Source: Xanthocytophaga flava
GTDB taxonomy: Bacteria > Bacteroidota > Bacteroidia > Cytophagales > 172606-1
NCBI GenBank assembly: GCA_030068525.1
Contig: JASJOS010000019.1
Coordinates: forward strand, 124,001-188,000
Length of the DNA stretch: 64,000 nt
Direction: 5' to 3'
In this document: positions 8,012 to 17,054 of the stretch, piece by piece
How the letters are laid out: every line of letters begins with the position of its first letter
Numbering within the stretch: the stretch's first letter is position 1
Translations under genes and position numbers: made by a program
The notes under the pieces: model-generated
The model's input: only the letters and a program-made list of their open reading frames with translations
Told to the model about the DNA's origin: nothing
Database searches by the model: none

Positions 8012-8905
8012 TCAATCAATCCGAAATTGAGTTGGGCTTATCTGAAGATGCTTTTTAAAGAAGTTATTAAAATGTGTAGCCTCATTGAATCCTAGTGTAT
8101 AGGCTATTTCTGAAACGTTCCAGTGAGTACCTTTCAGAAGTATCTTGGCTTCCTGCAAAATGCGTTCGGCAATGATATCAGAGGTAGTTTTTTCAGTCGT
8201 CTCCCGTAAGGCCTTATTCAGATGATTCACATGGACAGACATCTGCCCGGCAAAATCAGCAGGGGTATGTAAGGCTACTCTTTGATTTGGGTTATCAATA
8301 GGAAACTGGCGTTCTAATAACTCCAGAAACAGAAGAGCTATTCTCTGGGCAGCGTTGGGTCCTGTCTTTTTTATTTTTGGAGGAGAATGCATCTTCATCG
8401 TGCTAAGTAGAAGCCCAAACACCAGAACCCGTAACGCATCATATTTTTCCAGATATTCTGCAACCAGTTCATCCTGCATTTTTTCATAAATAGCACATGC
8501 CTTCGCACATTCTTCGTCTGACAATTCAAAGATATGGTTGCCATCCGGTTGAAATACTTTGTAGCCTTGTGGATTGCCAAAGTGATGAAAGAACGCAGAG
8601 GTAAATACGGAAATATATCCCGTCTGCTGATCATCCAGTATTTCCATACTATAGGGGATCTGTGGACTGGAAAACAACAATGCCTGCTTTTTTATTTCTA
8701 TGCTCTGATCTGCATAGTGAATCTTACGTCTACCAATGATCAGGCTCACTTTAAAGTAATCTCTGCGACTAAAAGGCAACAGGGAAACTTTTTTGCTTAT
8801 AACATCTTCTATACGGAATACATTAAAATGTCCGATATCCTTTCTGAGTGTATCGGGCACCCAGTTAAATTTCTCCTCATAAAAGTCTTCCAACGTTTGT
8901 GTCAT
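8012..8905 (-). CDS. AraC-family transcriptional regulator
   Basis: A 297-residue regulator with an N-terminal cupin-like sensory region (about residues 20-150) and a C-terminal double helix-turn-helix (about 200-297). The second HTH shows the family signature: WNVSEIAYTLGFNEATHFNNFFKKH followed by SPTQFR (residues given in two parts of one segment). It is cytoplasmic and probably activates the adjacent SDR gene downstream. The effector is unknown. Confidence 0.92.
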   Translation of the reverse strand: MTQTLEDFYEEKFNWVPDTLRKDIGHFNVFRIEDVISKKVSLLPFSRRDYFKVSLIIGRRKIHYADQSIEIKKQALLFSSPQIPYSMEILDDQQTGYISVFTSAFFHHFGNPQGYKVFQPDGNHIFELSDEECAKACAIYEKMQDELVAEYLEKYDALRVLVFGLLLSTMKMHSPPKIKKTGPNAAQRIALLFLELLERQFPIDNPNQRVALHTPADFAGQMSVHVNHLNKALRETTEKTTSDIIAERILQEAKILLKGTHWNVSEIAYTLGFNEATHFNNFFKKHLQISPTQFRID

Positions 8906-9094
8906 TCAGCAATATTACGAAAATCAAAGCATGATTCGCTACAGAATGTTTTCAAAAAACACTATTGCCAAGATACGATTTTATAAAGTAGCTTGGCAGA
9001 AGGTATATTTTCAATATTTCTCTTTTGGTCATTGCCATTAATACACACAAATAGTTGTATTTTCCATCAACCAATTATCTATCTACAAGCCTCT

Positions 9095-9838
9095 ATGCCT
9101 GTCTGTAAGAACTGTACCCATACATTTAATGGATTGTTTTGTGACCAATGTGGTCAGCAGGAAAACAATGGTCGTTTTACCGGGAAGGAATTAGCAGGAG
9201 ACTTTATTGCACAGGTATTTACATTTGAACTACCTTTACTTCACACCATACAGCAGTTGCTAACCCGGCCTGGACGGTTTTGTGCAGAATATATACGAGG
9301 AAAACGCAAGCCCTATACCTCTCCTATCCAGTATTTTCTGATTATGGCTGGCTTGCATTTGCTGGTTCGGGTACTCACTAAATTTGATCCCATTGCCAAC
9401 CAGTACAAGGCTATGGGCACCAAACCACCTACAGACAAAGCCATTCAAAGAGGCGAATCTGTTGGACACTTTATTTCAGAAAATCTAAACAACTTCTTCT
9501 TTATCCTGGTATTTATTTTTGCTTTCCTTTCCTGGCTCTTCTTTCGAAAGTCTAAGTTTACTTATACTGAAAATGTTGTCTTTGCCTTTTATATAGCAGG
9601 TACCTATACAATTTTTCCTACTATAGCCATATTTCTAAGTTATATTCACCCTTCCCTTTATTACTGTCTGTATCTATTTACAATTGTCTACCTATCCTGG
9701 TCACTTGTTGATTTTCATCAACCTATGAATCGTTTATTGGGTACTCTGAAAGGAGTTATTACCTCTGTGCTGAGTTATATTGCCTATATCCTTTTTGCCA
9801 GTACCGTTGGTATGATGTATTTCCACTGGATTCGTTAA
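9095..9838 (+). CDS. DUF3667 membrane protein
   Basis: A 247-residue protein with an N-terminal zinc-ribbon-like segment CKNCTHTFNGLFCDQCGQ (two C-x2-C pairs) followed by four or five membrane helices. This is the DUF3667 arrangement, widespread in Bacteroidota and of unknown function. The reading frame extends upstream to a TTG at 8993, but the ATG at 9095 places the cysteine motif at the N-terminus as in the family, so it is preferred. Its stop overlaps the stop of the convergent lipoprotein gene by two bases. Confidence 0.85.
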   Translation: MPVCKNCTHTFNGLFCDQCGQQENNGRFTGKELAGDFIAQVFTFELPLLHTIQQLLTRPGRFCAEYIRGKRKPYTSPIQYFLIMAGLHLLVRVLTKFDPIANQYKAMGTKPPTDKAIQRGESVGHFISENLNNFFFILVFIFAFLSWLFFRKSKFTYTENVVFAFYIAGTYTIFPTIAIFLSYIHPSLYYCLYLFTIVYLSWSLVDFHQPMNRLLGTLKGVITSVLSYIAYILFASTVGMMYFHWIR

Positions 9839-10611
9839 AGAGATGGGGCTGATGCATTTTGCGACCACTTTGTATCCAGAACATCCAGTAACTCTATCTC
9901 GATGGAACTCCCATTTAGCAGGATACCCTCCAAGTAGACAAAGCCATACCAATTGTTATAGAGTGAATAGAGTTGTGTTTTGCCATACTTACAGACTCCT
10001 GTAGCTTTCACAACGGTACAATCTATCAGACCAAATTTTGACGAAAAAGCTTTTGCTCCCTCTATCTCATAGGCTTGATCAAAATGCAAATCTCCCTTCC
10101 ATTCTAATGAAGTAGAATCCGAATAATGCTCTCCTACATTCAATTGATAGTCCCACTGTTTACCTGTCTGTATTGGGAGCTTTATAGATGGAAAAGGAAT
10201 AAGTTCTGTCAGCTTATAGCGACCCTCTCTGGGAGGATGCATCCAAACCATTGTATCATTTTGGATCATTCCCGTTACGACAGACACTTGATCAGAATAT
10301 GCCCAGGTAATTTTATCTTGAGAAGGGGCATTACTAAGCTTTTCAGCAAAAACCTGCAATGTTATAGTGTCTTTCCATAGTAATCTTCCATCCTTTATTC
10401 GCCTAGTTTCAAATACAAACTTCTTATCAGGTAAATAAGTATAAGCAGGATTTTCATAACTAACTGATGATACAGGTAGAGCAGAACCCGTAGTTTTATT
10501 GCGACATGCACTATAGAAAAGAAGAAAGGGAGAGAAAAGGAAGAAGATTTTTTTAGTCAATAGTGGTATAGAGAGCTCTCTAACTATTAATGTGATTATA
10601 TGTTTATCCAT
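9835..10611 (-). CDS. Hypothetical lipoprotein
   Basis: A 258-residue protein. The N-terminal hydrophobic segment ends in the lipobox-like FYSAC near residue 36, so it is probably exported and lipidated. If translation starts at one of the later codons the signal would be of normal length; the annotated Met gives a rather long 35-residue leader. The mature part is rich in beta-type sequence with no domain I recognise. It is convergent with the DUF3667 gene, with 3' ends overlapping. Confidence 0.65.
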   Translation of the reverse strand: MDKHIITLIVRELSIPLLTKKIFFLFSPFLLFYSACRNKTTGSALPVSSVSYENPAYTYLPDKKFVFETRRIKDGRLLWKDTITLQVFAEKLSNAPSQDKITWAYSDQVSVVTGMIQNDTMVWMHPPREGRYKLTELIPFPSIKLPIQTGKQWDYQLNVGEHYSDSTSLEWKGDLHFDQAYEIEGAKAFSSKFGLIDCTVVKATGVCKYGKTQLYSLYNNWYGFVYLEGILLNGSSIEIELLDVLDTKWSQNASAPSL

Positions 10612-11406
10612 TAAGTTTTCATGTTACAATTATAAATATCACTACACCATCTCATGAAGACACTGTAATTTATAAAAATAGCTCTATTATTTTTCAGAAT
10701 GAGTATCCTTGAAATAAGGTTACGCAAGTTACGGACGGCTACACTTGTGGTTACAGCATAATAAACTGATAATGAAACGAGTAACACCAGATACACATTT
10801 TTGCCATTTTTCGCAAAAGTTCCCAGAAACTATAAAGCAATAGCTATATTCCCTTTTGTATATAGTATTATATTATACTAAATACACATATATGAGAAAC
10901 AAGTGTAACCAGTGTAACTACCCTTATTTGCAGAGACTTATCTGTGTAACCACAAATGTAACCAAGTGTTACCAGGTGTAACAGAGTTAAAGTTCGGGTA
11001 AGATGCGGGTAAAATTTTGGGTAGCCTTAACTAATTGAAAATGTAGTTAGGTAAGAAGGGTAAGATCTCTTATATATATTTAGATAATTTGTTATAAAAA
11101 ATAGTATATATAGTATACGCTTCCCATCATTTCCACCTGCTGGGGAGAGTTTTTGTCGAAAGATCCTGTCCATCTTACGTTATCTGGTTATCAGTAAGTT
11201 AATCCCACCATGAATGTCACCCACACCTCCCAAGCCAACCCAAAAATCTTTTGTTCCAAATCCAGAAGGGGTTTTCCCTCTATAATTTTCATTTTCAAGC
11301 CTGTGTAGCATAGTTACTCTTTTTTATTATATTGCTTATAAACCGATATCTCACAATCTTACTACATATTTACAACTACAACTTGATTCACTTAATAACT
11401 AATTAA
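10612..11406. other. 795-bp gene-free region with TGTAAC/GTTAC clusters
   Basis: I see no credible gene here. Two clusters of a GTAAC core occur in opposite orientations: GTTAC at 10719, 10728 and 10750 (plus one forward GTAAC at 10781), then TGTAAC-type copies within 10903-10982 (GTGTAAC at 10903, 10913, 10944 and 10976; TGTAAC at 10957; GTGTTAC at 10966). Between them, 10800-10900 is very AT-rich. The layout resembles iterons or multiple regulator sites beside an AT-rich stretch, but no replication gene is near. The remainder shows nothing recognisable. Confidence 0.5.
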
Positions 11407-12057
11407 ATGAAACAAAGACACTTACTTCTTCTATCAGCTTTCCTTTTCCCTTTGCTTACAACTGCTCAGATCACACTGACTAAAAAAAATAAAATACAGA
11501 AGGTAGATGCCGCTCATATCCTGGAAGTCAAAACCACTCATACATTGCTTTTGTCATGGTACGACTACAACTCTCACATACGCAAAAAAAAGTATGTAGG
11601 CTATGATAAATATCTTGTTTCATCTGTTAACAGTTTTGAGCTAAAAAATGATAGCCTCTATATGAATGTACAATTACTAGATTCGTATCAAGATACACTT
11701 ACAGGCCAGAAATATACCGTATCTGAGGCAAGCAAATATAAATTATACGCAACACGATCTATAAAAGCCATTCGCAAAGACACTTCTTTTCATTTTGCAC
11801 TATCGGATATTACAGAAATGCAGGTTCAGACCAAACAACCTGCAGGAGGAGGATTTAGTATTGCCGGATTGTATCTATTTTCAGCCCTTTCTGCCGGAGG
11901 AGCTATCATTTCTGCCATCAATGGAAGTGAAGTAACGTATGTAATGCTTGGCATGGCAGTGGTGTGTTATGGAGCAGCAAGATATGTACAACACAGAGTA
12001 CAGTGGTGGGATGATTTTAAGATACATAAGAAGAAATGGAGAATAACCGCTTCCTGA
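11407..12057 (+). CDS. Hypothetical exported membrane protein
   Basis: A 216-residue protein with a clear signal peptide (residues 1-20, ending LLTTAQ), a basic beta-rich middle and a C-terminal hydrophobic region (about 148-190) that could form two membrane helices before a basic tail, KIHKKKWRITAS. No family recognised. It is followed 30 bp later by an acetyltransferase gene on the same strand, so they may be cotranscribed. Confidence 0.7.
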   Translation: MKQRHLLLLSAFLFPLLTTAQITLTKKNKIQKVDAAHILEVKTTHTLLLSWYDYNSHIRKKKYVGYDKYLVSSVNSFELKNDSLYMNVQLLDSYQDTLTGQKYTVSEASKYKLYATRSIKAIRKDTSFHFALSDITEMQVQTKQPAGGGFSIAGLYLFSALSAGGAIISAINGSEVTYVMLGMAVVCYGAARYVQHRVQWWDDFKIHKKKWRITAS

Positions 12058-12087
12058 TCCTATGAGCAAACTCAATTCTATCACCCA

Positions 12088-12597
12088 ATGAAAATACTGT
12101 TTGAAACAGAAAGAATACAACTAAGAGAGATGTGTGAAGAAGACTGGACAAATGTATTTCAGATGAATACAAGTCCCGAAGTAATGCGGCTGATAGGTGA
12201 CGGAAAAATAAAAACAGAGACAGAAGAAAGAACAGGCTTTACCAGAATCCTGCAAAACTACCATACGGGAACAGGCTTGGGTATCTGGGCTGTTGTAGAA
12301 CGTAACAACAATCTTTTTATAGGCGCTGCTGGCATTACACCTTTGGCAGAAACAAATGAATTCCAGATAGGTTATCGGCTACAAGAACACTACTGGGGAC
12401 AAGGATATGCTACTGAAATAGCAAAAGGGCTGGTCGAGTACAGCTTCGTACAATTGCATCTAGACCGGATTACAGCGACAACCAATCGGAATAACTATGC
12501 ATCTATACGTGTACTGGAAAAGGCAGGCTTTCGTCTGGAAAAAACAATTATGTCAGCAAACTGGCCGATGAATTACTTTGTTCTTACTAAGCATTGA
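12088..12597 (+). CDS. GNAT N-acetyltransferase (RimJ/RimL-like)
   Basis: A 169-residue acetyl-CoA-dependent transferase of the Acetyltransf_3 type. The N-terminal ETERIQLREMCEEDW and the acetyl-CoA loop YWGQGYATE near residue 105 are characteristic, as is SIRVLEKAGFRLE near 147. RimJ/RimL relatives acetylate protein N-termini or small amines; the substrate cannot be told here. It lies downstream of the exported hypothetical protein gene. Confidence 0.88.
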   Translation: MKILFETERIQLREMCEEDWTNVFQMNTSPEVMRLIGDGKIKTETEERTGFTRILQNYHTGTGLGIWAVVERNNNLFIGAAGITPLAETNEFQIGYRLQEHYWGQGYATEIAKGLVEYSFVQLHLDRITATTNRNNYASIRVLEKAGFRLEKTIMSANWPMNYFVLTKH

Positions 12598-12826
12598 TAG
12601 TATGTTTACCCATTATCCGTATTACTCCTCTTGACTTATATCCAGATCATTAACGATTACGCTCACTATACATAGTTTCTGTATTTACCTTGCTCTCCTG
12701 ACATCCCTTAACAGATGGTCTGTTGACTCTTATACATTCCTGTTATATTTCCAGAATTCTGCTTCTACATATCCTTATGGCTAACATAAAACGTATAACA
12801 GGGAGATAAGCTAAAGCAAACTCTGT

Positions 12827-13465
12827 TTACTGTTCATAATTAAAGTATGAAAAGCAAACTTCTCTCAGGTTGCCATACACTTCACATAACTTACTTTCCG
12901 GAACACTATTGACAGGCAAATCCACCAATGAGCCTGTCTGTATTGTAGGCAAGGTAGCGGCCTGTGTAAGTTCGTCTGTAATCACGACATAACTATGGCT
13001 TTCTATATGATTTTTAAGCAGTCGATGGGCAACCACAACAGACTCGCCATACAGCTTAACAAACCCTCCGATTTTAAATTCACTGATCGTGCCATAATGA
13101 GCTATCATCTTTAAGGAAAGAGCTGTATGTTCTATCTCCAGATGAGACAACACCTCATTAAATGCATTGCGCATTTGTTCAAACTGCTTCAGAATCATAG
13201 AGACAGAAGGAGGCGGTCCATACCTATAGAAGAGGACAGCATCCCCTTCTACTTCTGCTATTTTCATATCCAGTTCATTAGCCTGAATAATAGCAGAAAG
13301 CAAACGGTATACTATGGACTGTCCTAACCGGATATCTGTTTGGGACACAAATTCAGAATAGCCACTGATATCAGGAATTAGGATAAGCCCATCTCGTACA
13401 ACCGACAATTCCGGGCTATCTGAATAAAATGTACTTTGTGTAAGGGGTAAAGTTTGTATTGTCAT
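12827..13465 (-). CDS. DUF2652 protein, class III nucleotidyl cyclase-like
   Basis: A 212-residue protein resembling the class III adenylate/guanylate cyclase catalytic fold (DUF2652). Two acidic sites are visible: IPDISGYSEF near residue 33, equivalent to the first metal-binding Asp, and EVEGDAVLFY near 75, equivalent to the second. Whether it makes a cyclic nucleotide is unknown; many members are thought to be degenerate. It is monocistronic. A Crp/Fnr regulator with a cyclic-nucleotide-binding fold lies 1 kb away, but no functional link is shown. Confidence 0.8.
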   Translation of the reverse strand: MTIQTLPLTQSTFYSDSPELSVVRDGLILIPDISGYSEFVSQTDIRLGQSIVYRLLSAIIQANELDMKIAEVEGDAVLFYRYGPPPSVSMILKQFEQMRNAFNEVLSHLEIEHTALSLKMIAHYGTISEFKIGGFVKLYGESVVVAHRLLKNHIESHSYVVITDELTQAATLPTIQTGSLVDLPVNSVPESKLCEVYGNLREVCFSYFNYEQ

Positions 13466-13629
13466 TGAAAGAGCTTTGGATTACTATATAACACACATTG
13501 TATATATCCACGTTCCATGCTGGTTGAATGGACATGACAAAGGTGAGAGAAAGAATCCAGTAAAAAGTAGCCGAACCCCGTTTGGTTGTATCCAAAAATA
13601 CGAAAAATTGCCAATCACATGACTTCTAA

Positions 13630-13956
13630 TCAATGAGATACATATTTCAATCCTATTACAGAGCCAATCAGCGTACAAATAAAAAATAATCGCCAAAAGT
13701 TTGCAGGATCTTTAAAGACAATGATTCCAACCAGTACAGTACCCACGGCTCCAATCCCTGTCCATACAGCATACGCAGTACCGATGGGCAAGGTTTGTAT
13801 TGCTTTCATCAGTAAGCCCAGACTAATCACCATGGATACCAGAAAGCCTCCCAACCAGTAATACATCTCAGCTCCCTCTGTCTCCTTCACTTTCCCCAAA
13901 CAGGAAGCAAATACCACTTCAAACAGACCTGCAACAATCAATATAATCCAATTCAT
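13630..13956 (-). CDS. SMR-family multidrug/guanidinium exporter (SugE-like)
   Basis: A 108-residue inner-membrane protein with four helices. The start at ATG 13956 (MNWIILIVAGLFEVVFA) gives the family's usual length and places the essential glutamate at position 13 in helix 1; an upstream ATG at 13986 would add ten residues not found in the family. The motif GTAYAVWTGIGAVGT is the SMR hallmark. Substrate choice (guanidinium or quaternary cations) cannot be fixed from sequence. Confidence 0.92.
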   Translation of the reverse strand: MNWIILIVAGLFEVVFASCLGKVKETEGAEMYYWLGGFLVSMVISLGLLMKAIQTLPIGTAYAVWTGIGAVGTVLVGIIVFKDPANFWRLFFICTLIGSVIGLKYVSH

Positions 13957-14161
13957 AGTTTTGCTGTTTTTTTCTGCAAAGGTCACAAATCGGATTGAGC
14001 AATAATTTTACAAATGATAAAAAATGCAGTGTGTTGCTTTTTGGAAGAAAAGAAAGCTACTGATTTGAACATCAGTGTAGAGTGGTAAATGTAAGAAAAA
14101 TAAACTCTGCACCTTCTGTTCTCTCCTAAAAGGGTTTCTCCATCCTTACATCTCTCCTTTT

Positions 14162-14273
14162 TTGTCCTTCTGAAAGAACCTTGTGACAAATAGAGCCACC
14201 TTTGGTTTGTGATAGAATGTATTCCAGTCGGAAAGGTCGCCGATCTTGTCACGAGTTCTTTTCAGGAGGACAA
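14162..14273. repeat. Dispersed hairpin repeat, copy 2
   Basis: Imperfect inverted ends (about 28 bp: 14162-14189 against 14246-14273, starting TTGTCCTTCTGAAAGAA) enclose an interior with GTGACAAATAGAGCC, also present in the 6914-7044 element. It is shorter than copy 1 by an 18-base segment. It lies in the 549-bp gene-free gap between the SMR gene and the Crp/Fnr gene. Short reading frames crossing it look spurious. Confidence 0.85.
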
Positions 14274-14505
14274 CGAGGGGTTTACTTTTACTATGCTTTT
14301 CAGTTTTTGGTGTTAGATAAGAAGGTGCATAACTAAATAGAAAGTAACTGGTTCGAATGTCCACCGTGCCAGAAACGTTCTTCATTTCCAGAAAAAAAAT
14401 GGTACAAGAAAGGGCGGTTGCTTTGAAAAACAGAAAAGAGAAAACCTTAATTTAACAAATTTGGAAAGACGCTGTTTGTATACCGAGATTTATCATGAGA
14501 ACACA

Positions 14506-15069
14506 TTATCTAAGCTCTGCCCGAATTCTGCTCAACGTAACTTGCGTGATTCCCAGATACGAAGCAATATGCCCTAACTGTACTCTCTGCAACAAATCAG
14601 GACTGTGTTTCATCAATTCTTTATACCGCTCCAGAGCCGTTCTAAACTGTCTGGAGATGAGCCTTTCCTCTGTCTTAACCAATTCCTGTTCGGCAAACTT
14701 TCTTCCCCAATTGGCAATATGGATGTCTTCATCAAACAGGTGCCTCAGTCGTTGTGTATTGAGTTCATACAAATCGGATTTTTCCAACAGTTCTATATTT
14801 TCATATCCTTTCTGATCCGCTACATAACTTTTCATGGAAATAACCGTATCTCCTTCCTTTCCAAACCAGAACGTTATCTCCGTATTTTCCAAACTGGCAT
14901 AAGCCCTGGCAATACCTTTCTGTATAAAATAGATATTCGACTCAACCTTATCTGCTTTTAATAAAATATATCCTTTGGGATAGCTCACACTGCCAACGCT
15001 TTCTTTTAAAGCCTTCTTTGACTTTTCGGGTATTTGATAGATTTTATCCAGAATTGCATCTATATCCAT
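14506..15069 (-). CDS. Crp/Fnr-family transcriptional regulator
   Basis: A 187-residue regulator with an N-terminal cyclic-nucleotide-binding-like beta roll (residues 15-115, including YPKGYILLKADKVESNIYF) and a C-terminal winged helix ending HIASYLGITQVTLSRIRAE. There are no cysteines in an Fnr-type cluster arrangement. It belongs to the Bacteroidota group of short Crp-like regulators. The ligand and targets are unknown; it is the only gene in its transcription unit. Confidence 0.9.
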   Translation of the reverse strand: MDIDAILDKIYQIPEKSKKALKESVGSVSYPKGYILLKADKVESNIYFIQKGIARAYASLENTEITFWFGKEGDTVISMKSYVADQKGYENIELLEKSDLYELNTQRLRHLFDEDIHIANWGRKFAEQELVKTEERLISRQFRTALERYKELMKHSPDLLQRVQLGHIASYLGITQVTLSRIRAELR

Positions 15070-15139
15070 TCTATACTGGTGTTAAAATAATAACTCACCA
15101 TTCGCTTTTCCTATATCCTGCCAAATGGAGATAGAAAAA

Positions 15140-15676
15140 CTAAAGACCCCCACATGGAATCTCAAACGAATTAGTTATACCTGTATTAGTTTTCAGAGCT
15201 AAAGCATTTTTTAAAAACATCGTTTTTAATTCATTCCAGGCTTGTTGAGAATACAAGCATCCACCATTAAGTTTGTACAGGTAATTATCCTTTATTACTA
15301 CCAGGTTCCAGTCCTTGGAAAATAACAAATCACTTTGGGAAGGCAAACTAGTTCTTAAAACCTGAAATGTATTATTTGCCTCATGAGTAGATTTATAAGT
15401 ATACACTACCACTTTAAAAGCCAATCGTGTATTCTTCTGAATTTCCTTCAGGGATTTGAATGCCACTAATCTGACATCTTTTAGTGCAGTACTCTCAAAT
15501 CCTTTTGTAACAGAATTATTAACTGGAATTTGATAAATCATATCCAAGGAATATTCTTTTGAAAAGACATTTTTAAATTTTTCGGTTATGGTATCTATCA
15601 CCTGGGATTGTGATTTTTCAAAACACATTAGCCCAAATAACAGCGTGAATATAGTTCCACATGTCTTCATATTCAT
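15140..15676 (-). CDS. Hypothetical secreted protein
   Basis: A 178-residue protein with an N-terminal signal peptide (about residues 1-24, ending FEKSQSQ). The mature part has mixed alpha/beta composition and two cysteines, one in NGGCLYS near 142 and one in the terminal IPCGGL. I recognise no family. It is read on the same strand as the Crp/Fnr gene 70 bp downstream, which could be cotranscribed. Confidence 0.65.
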   Translation of the reverse strand: MNMKTCGTIFTLLFGLMCFEKSQSQVIDTITEKFKNVFSKEYSLDMIYQIPVNNSVTKGFESTALKDVRLVAFKSLKEIQKNTRLAFKVVVYTYKSTHEANNTFQVLRTSLPSQSDLLFSKDWNLVVIKDNYLYKLNGGCLYSQQAWNELKTMFLKNALALKTNTGITNSFEIPCGGL

Positions 15677-15756
15677 ACTAGTAGTTTTTTAAAATAGCCT
15701 TACAGTGTGCATAGTTCTAAGTTTTTTATTTTGACCTGAATTATGCACACATAACT

Positions 15757-15930
15757 TTTTGCGGTAAATTCCAATCAAAAGGAATTCTTGCGGTTTATTC
15801 TATGCAAAAACTTTTTTGCGGTTAATTCAACGCATTGGCAAATTTGCGGTAAACTCCAGGCAAAAACTATTTTCTTCCAGATAAACCAAACCACTTCTTC
15901 CATTTGCCGTTTGCATAGAATTATACGCAT
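15757..15930. repeat. Degenerate 28-bp tandem repeat array with an inverted copy
   Basis: TTGCGGT occurs at 15759, 15788, 15816 and 15844, a spacing of 29, 28 and 28 bases. Each unit continues with a run like AATTC and then GCAAAAA. At 15910-15929 a unit appears in the opposite orientation: TTGCATAGAATTATACGCA is nearly the reverse complement of unit 2. There are no spacers, so this is not a CRISPR array. It lies in the 379-bp gap between the secreted-protein gene and the AraC gene; no gene is visible there. Confidence 0.7.
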
Positions 15931-16055
15931 GAGCCAATCATGAAACAAACTATACTCAAATAAAACCTACCTTTAAGTATGCACAAACAAACATCAATGC
16001 TCTTCCCTATAACAACTTATGCAAATCTGATAAATACACCCTATACTATGTTTAT

Positions 16056-16937
16056 CTATAGGTTTATACCCTCAGGCTCTGCTTTCTTCTGAAGTCGATA
16101 GTCTCTTGGACTAACGCCTACATATTTTTTGAACAATTTACTCAAATGGCTTTCATCTGTAAACGCCAGTTCGTAGGCAATCTCGGATACAGTGAGGTCA
16201 CTGAATTCTAATCGTGTTTGTACTAGTTTGAGTTTATACTGAATAATGTGCTGGTGAATGCTTTCACCTGTATGCTTTTTAAAATACTCTCCGATATAGG
16301 TTGGCGAAATAGCAAACTGTTCAGCCAGATGTTCACGAGTTAAAAGGTCAGGATTATGAATATTGGCATGGATGTAATTAACCATCTTATTAAATACAAC
16401 TGCCGAAGGCTTGTTAATCACCTCTGCTGAAACTTCATTTTCTACATTCCTGACTATAATATTCAGTATAATCAGTAACGTATTCCTCAGGTTGTCCTGA
16501 TAGTAAGGACTCTTTCGGGTATATTCATTGAGCATATTGCTCATCAATGCACATACCATCATACTATCGTTATCATCTTTCACCAGAGGTCCTCCATATT
16601 GGTTATGGTTGTGAAAGATAAATTCCAGCTTCTGAAGCCATTCCTTTAGAAGCAATTGCTCAGCAGGATTTTTCTGCTCATGAAAAAACAATTCGTTAAA
16701 CCGTACAAAGCAGAATTTGGAATGTCCTTTTACATACAACGAATGACTATCCTGAGGAGTAAGCAGGAACAGCTGGCCCTTTGGATATTCGCGGCTATGT
16801 TCATTGATCTTTTGCAGAACAGAGCCTGCCTGAATACAGAGTAATTCAAAGAAATTATGCTTGTGAGGAGGGTTCTCCCAATCATCTACTTCAAAAACGA
16901 GTACCTCAAAAGGCTGGACAGGCTGTTCTGTTTTCAT
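16056..16937 (-). CDS. AraC-family transcriptional regulator
   Basis: A 293-residue regulator. The N-terminal cupin (about residues 10-100) contains PPHKHNFFELLCIQAG and PKGQLFLLTPQDSH, the usual sugar- or ligand-binding layout. The C-terminal double HTH (about 185-285) has EHLAEQFAISPTYIGEYFKK and the family end motif YVGVSPRDYR. It is divergent from the beta-propeller lipoprotein gene across 117 bp and is likely its regulator (inference from position). Confidence 0.93.
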   Translation of the reverse strand: MKTEQPVQPFEVLVFEVDDWENPPHKHNFFELLCIQAGSVLQKINEHSREYPKGQLFLLTPQDSHSLYVKGHSKFCFVRFNELFFHEQKNPAEQLLLKEWLQKLEFIFHNHNQYGGPLVKDDNDSMMVCALMSNMLNEYTRKSPYYQDNLRNTLLIILNIIVRNVENEVSAEVINKPSAVVFNKMVNYIHANIHNPDLLTREHLAEQFAISPTYIGEYFKKHTGESIHQHIIQYKLKLVQTRLEFSDLTVSEIAYELAFTDESHLSKLFKKYVGVSPRDYRLQKKAEPEGINL

Positions 16938-17054
16938 TTCTACTTGCTTACATTAACTTCCACCGAATATACAGACGATACCTCATTTCATACAAGTTAC
17001 TGAGCGACGCATTGCCGTTACTTTGTACCATTAATCAACATAAACAACAACCGT

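Noticed and set aside
10892-10981. 29-residue cysteine-rich frame inside the TGTAAC cluster
   Set aside because: Its cysteines come from the repeated TGTAAC/TGTTAC motifs, so it is a by-product of the repeat rather than a coding signal.
13983-14385. Two minus-strand frames crossing the repeat at 14162-14273
   Set aside because: They run through the hairpin repeat and have no recognisable domain; they look like chance frames in repeat DNA.
15757-15930. CRISPR array at the 28-bp periodic repeats
   Set aside because: The units are contiguous and degenerate, with no unique spacers, and no cas genes are nearby.
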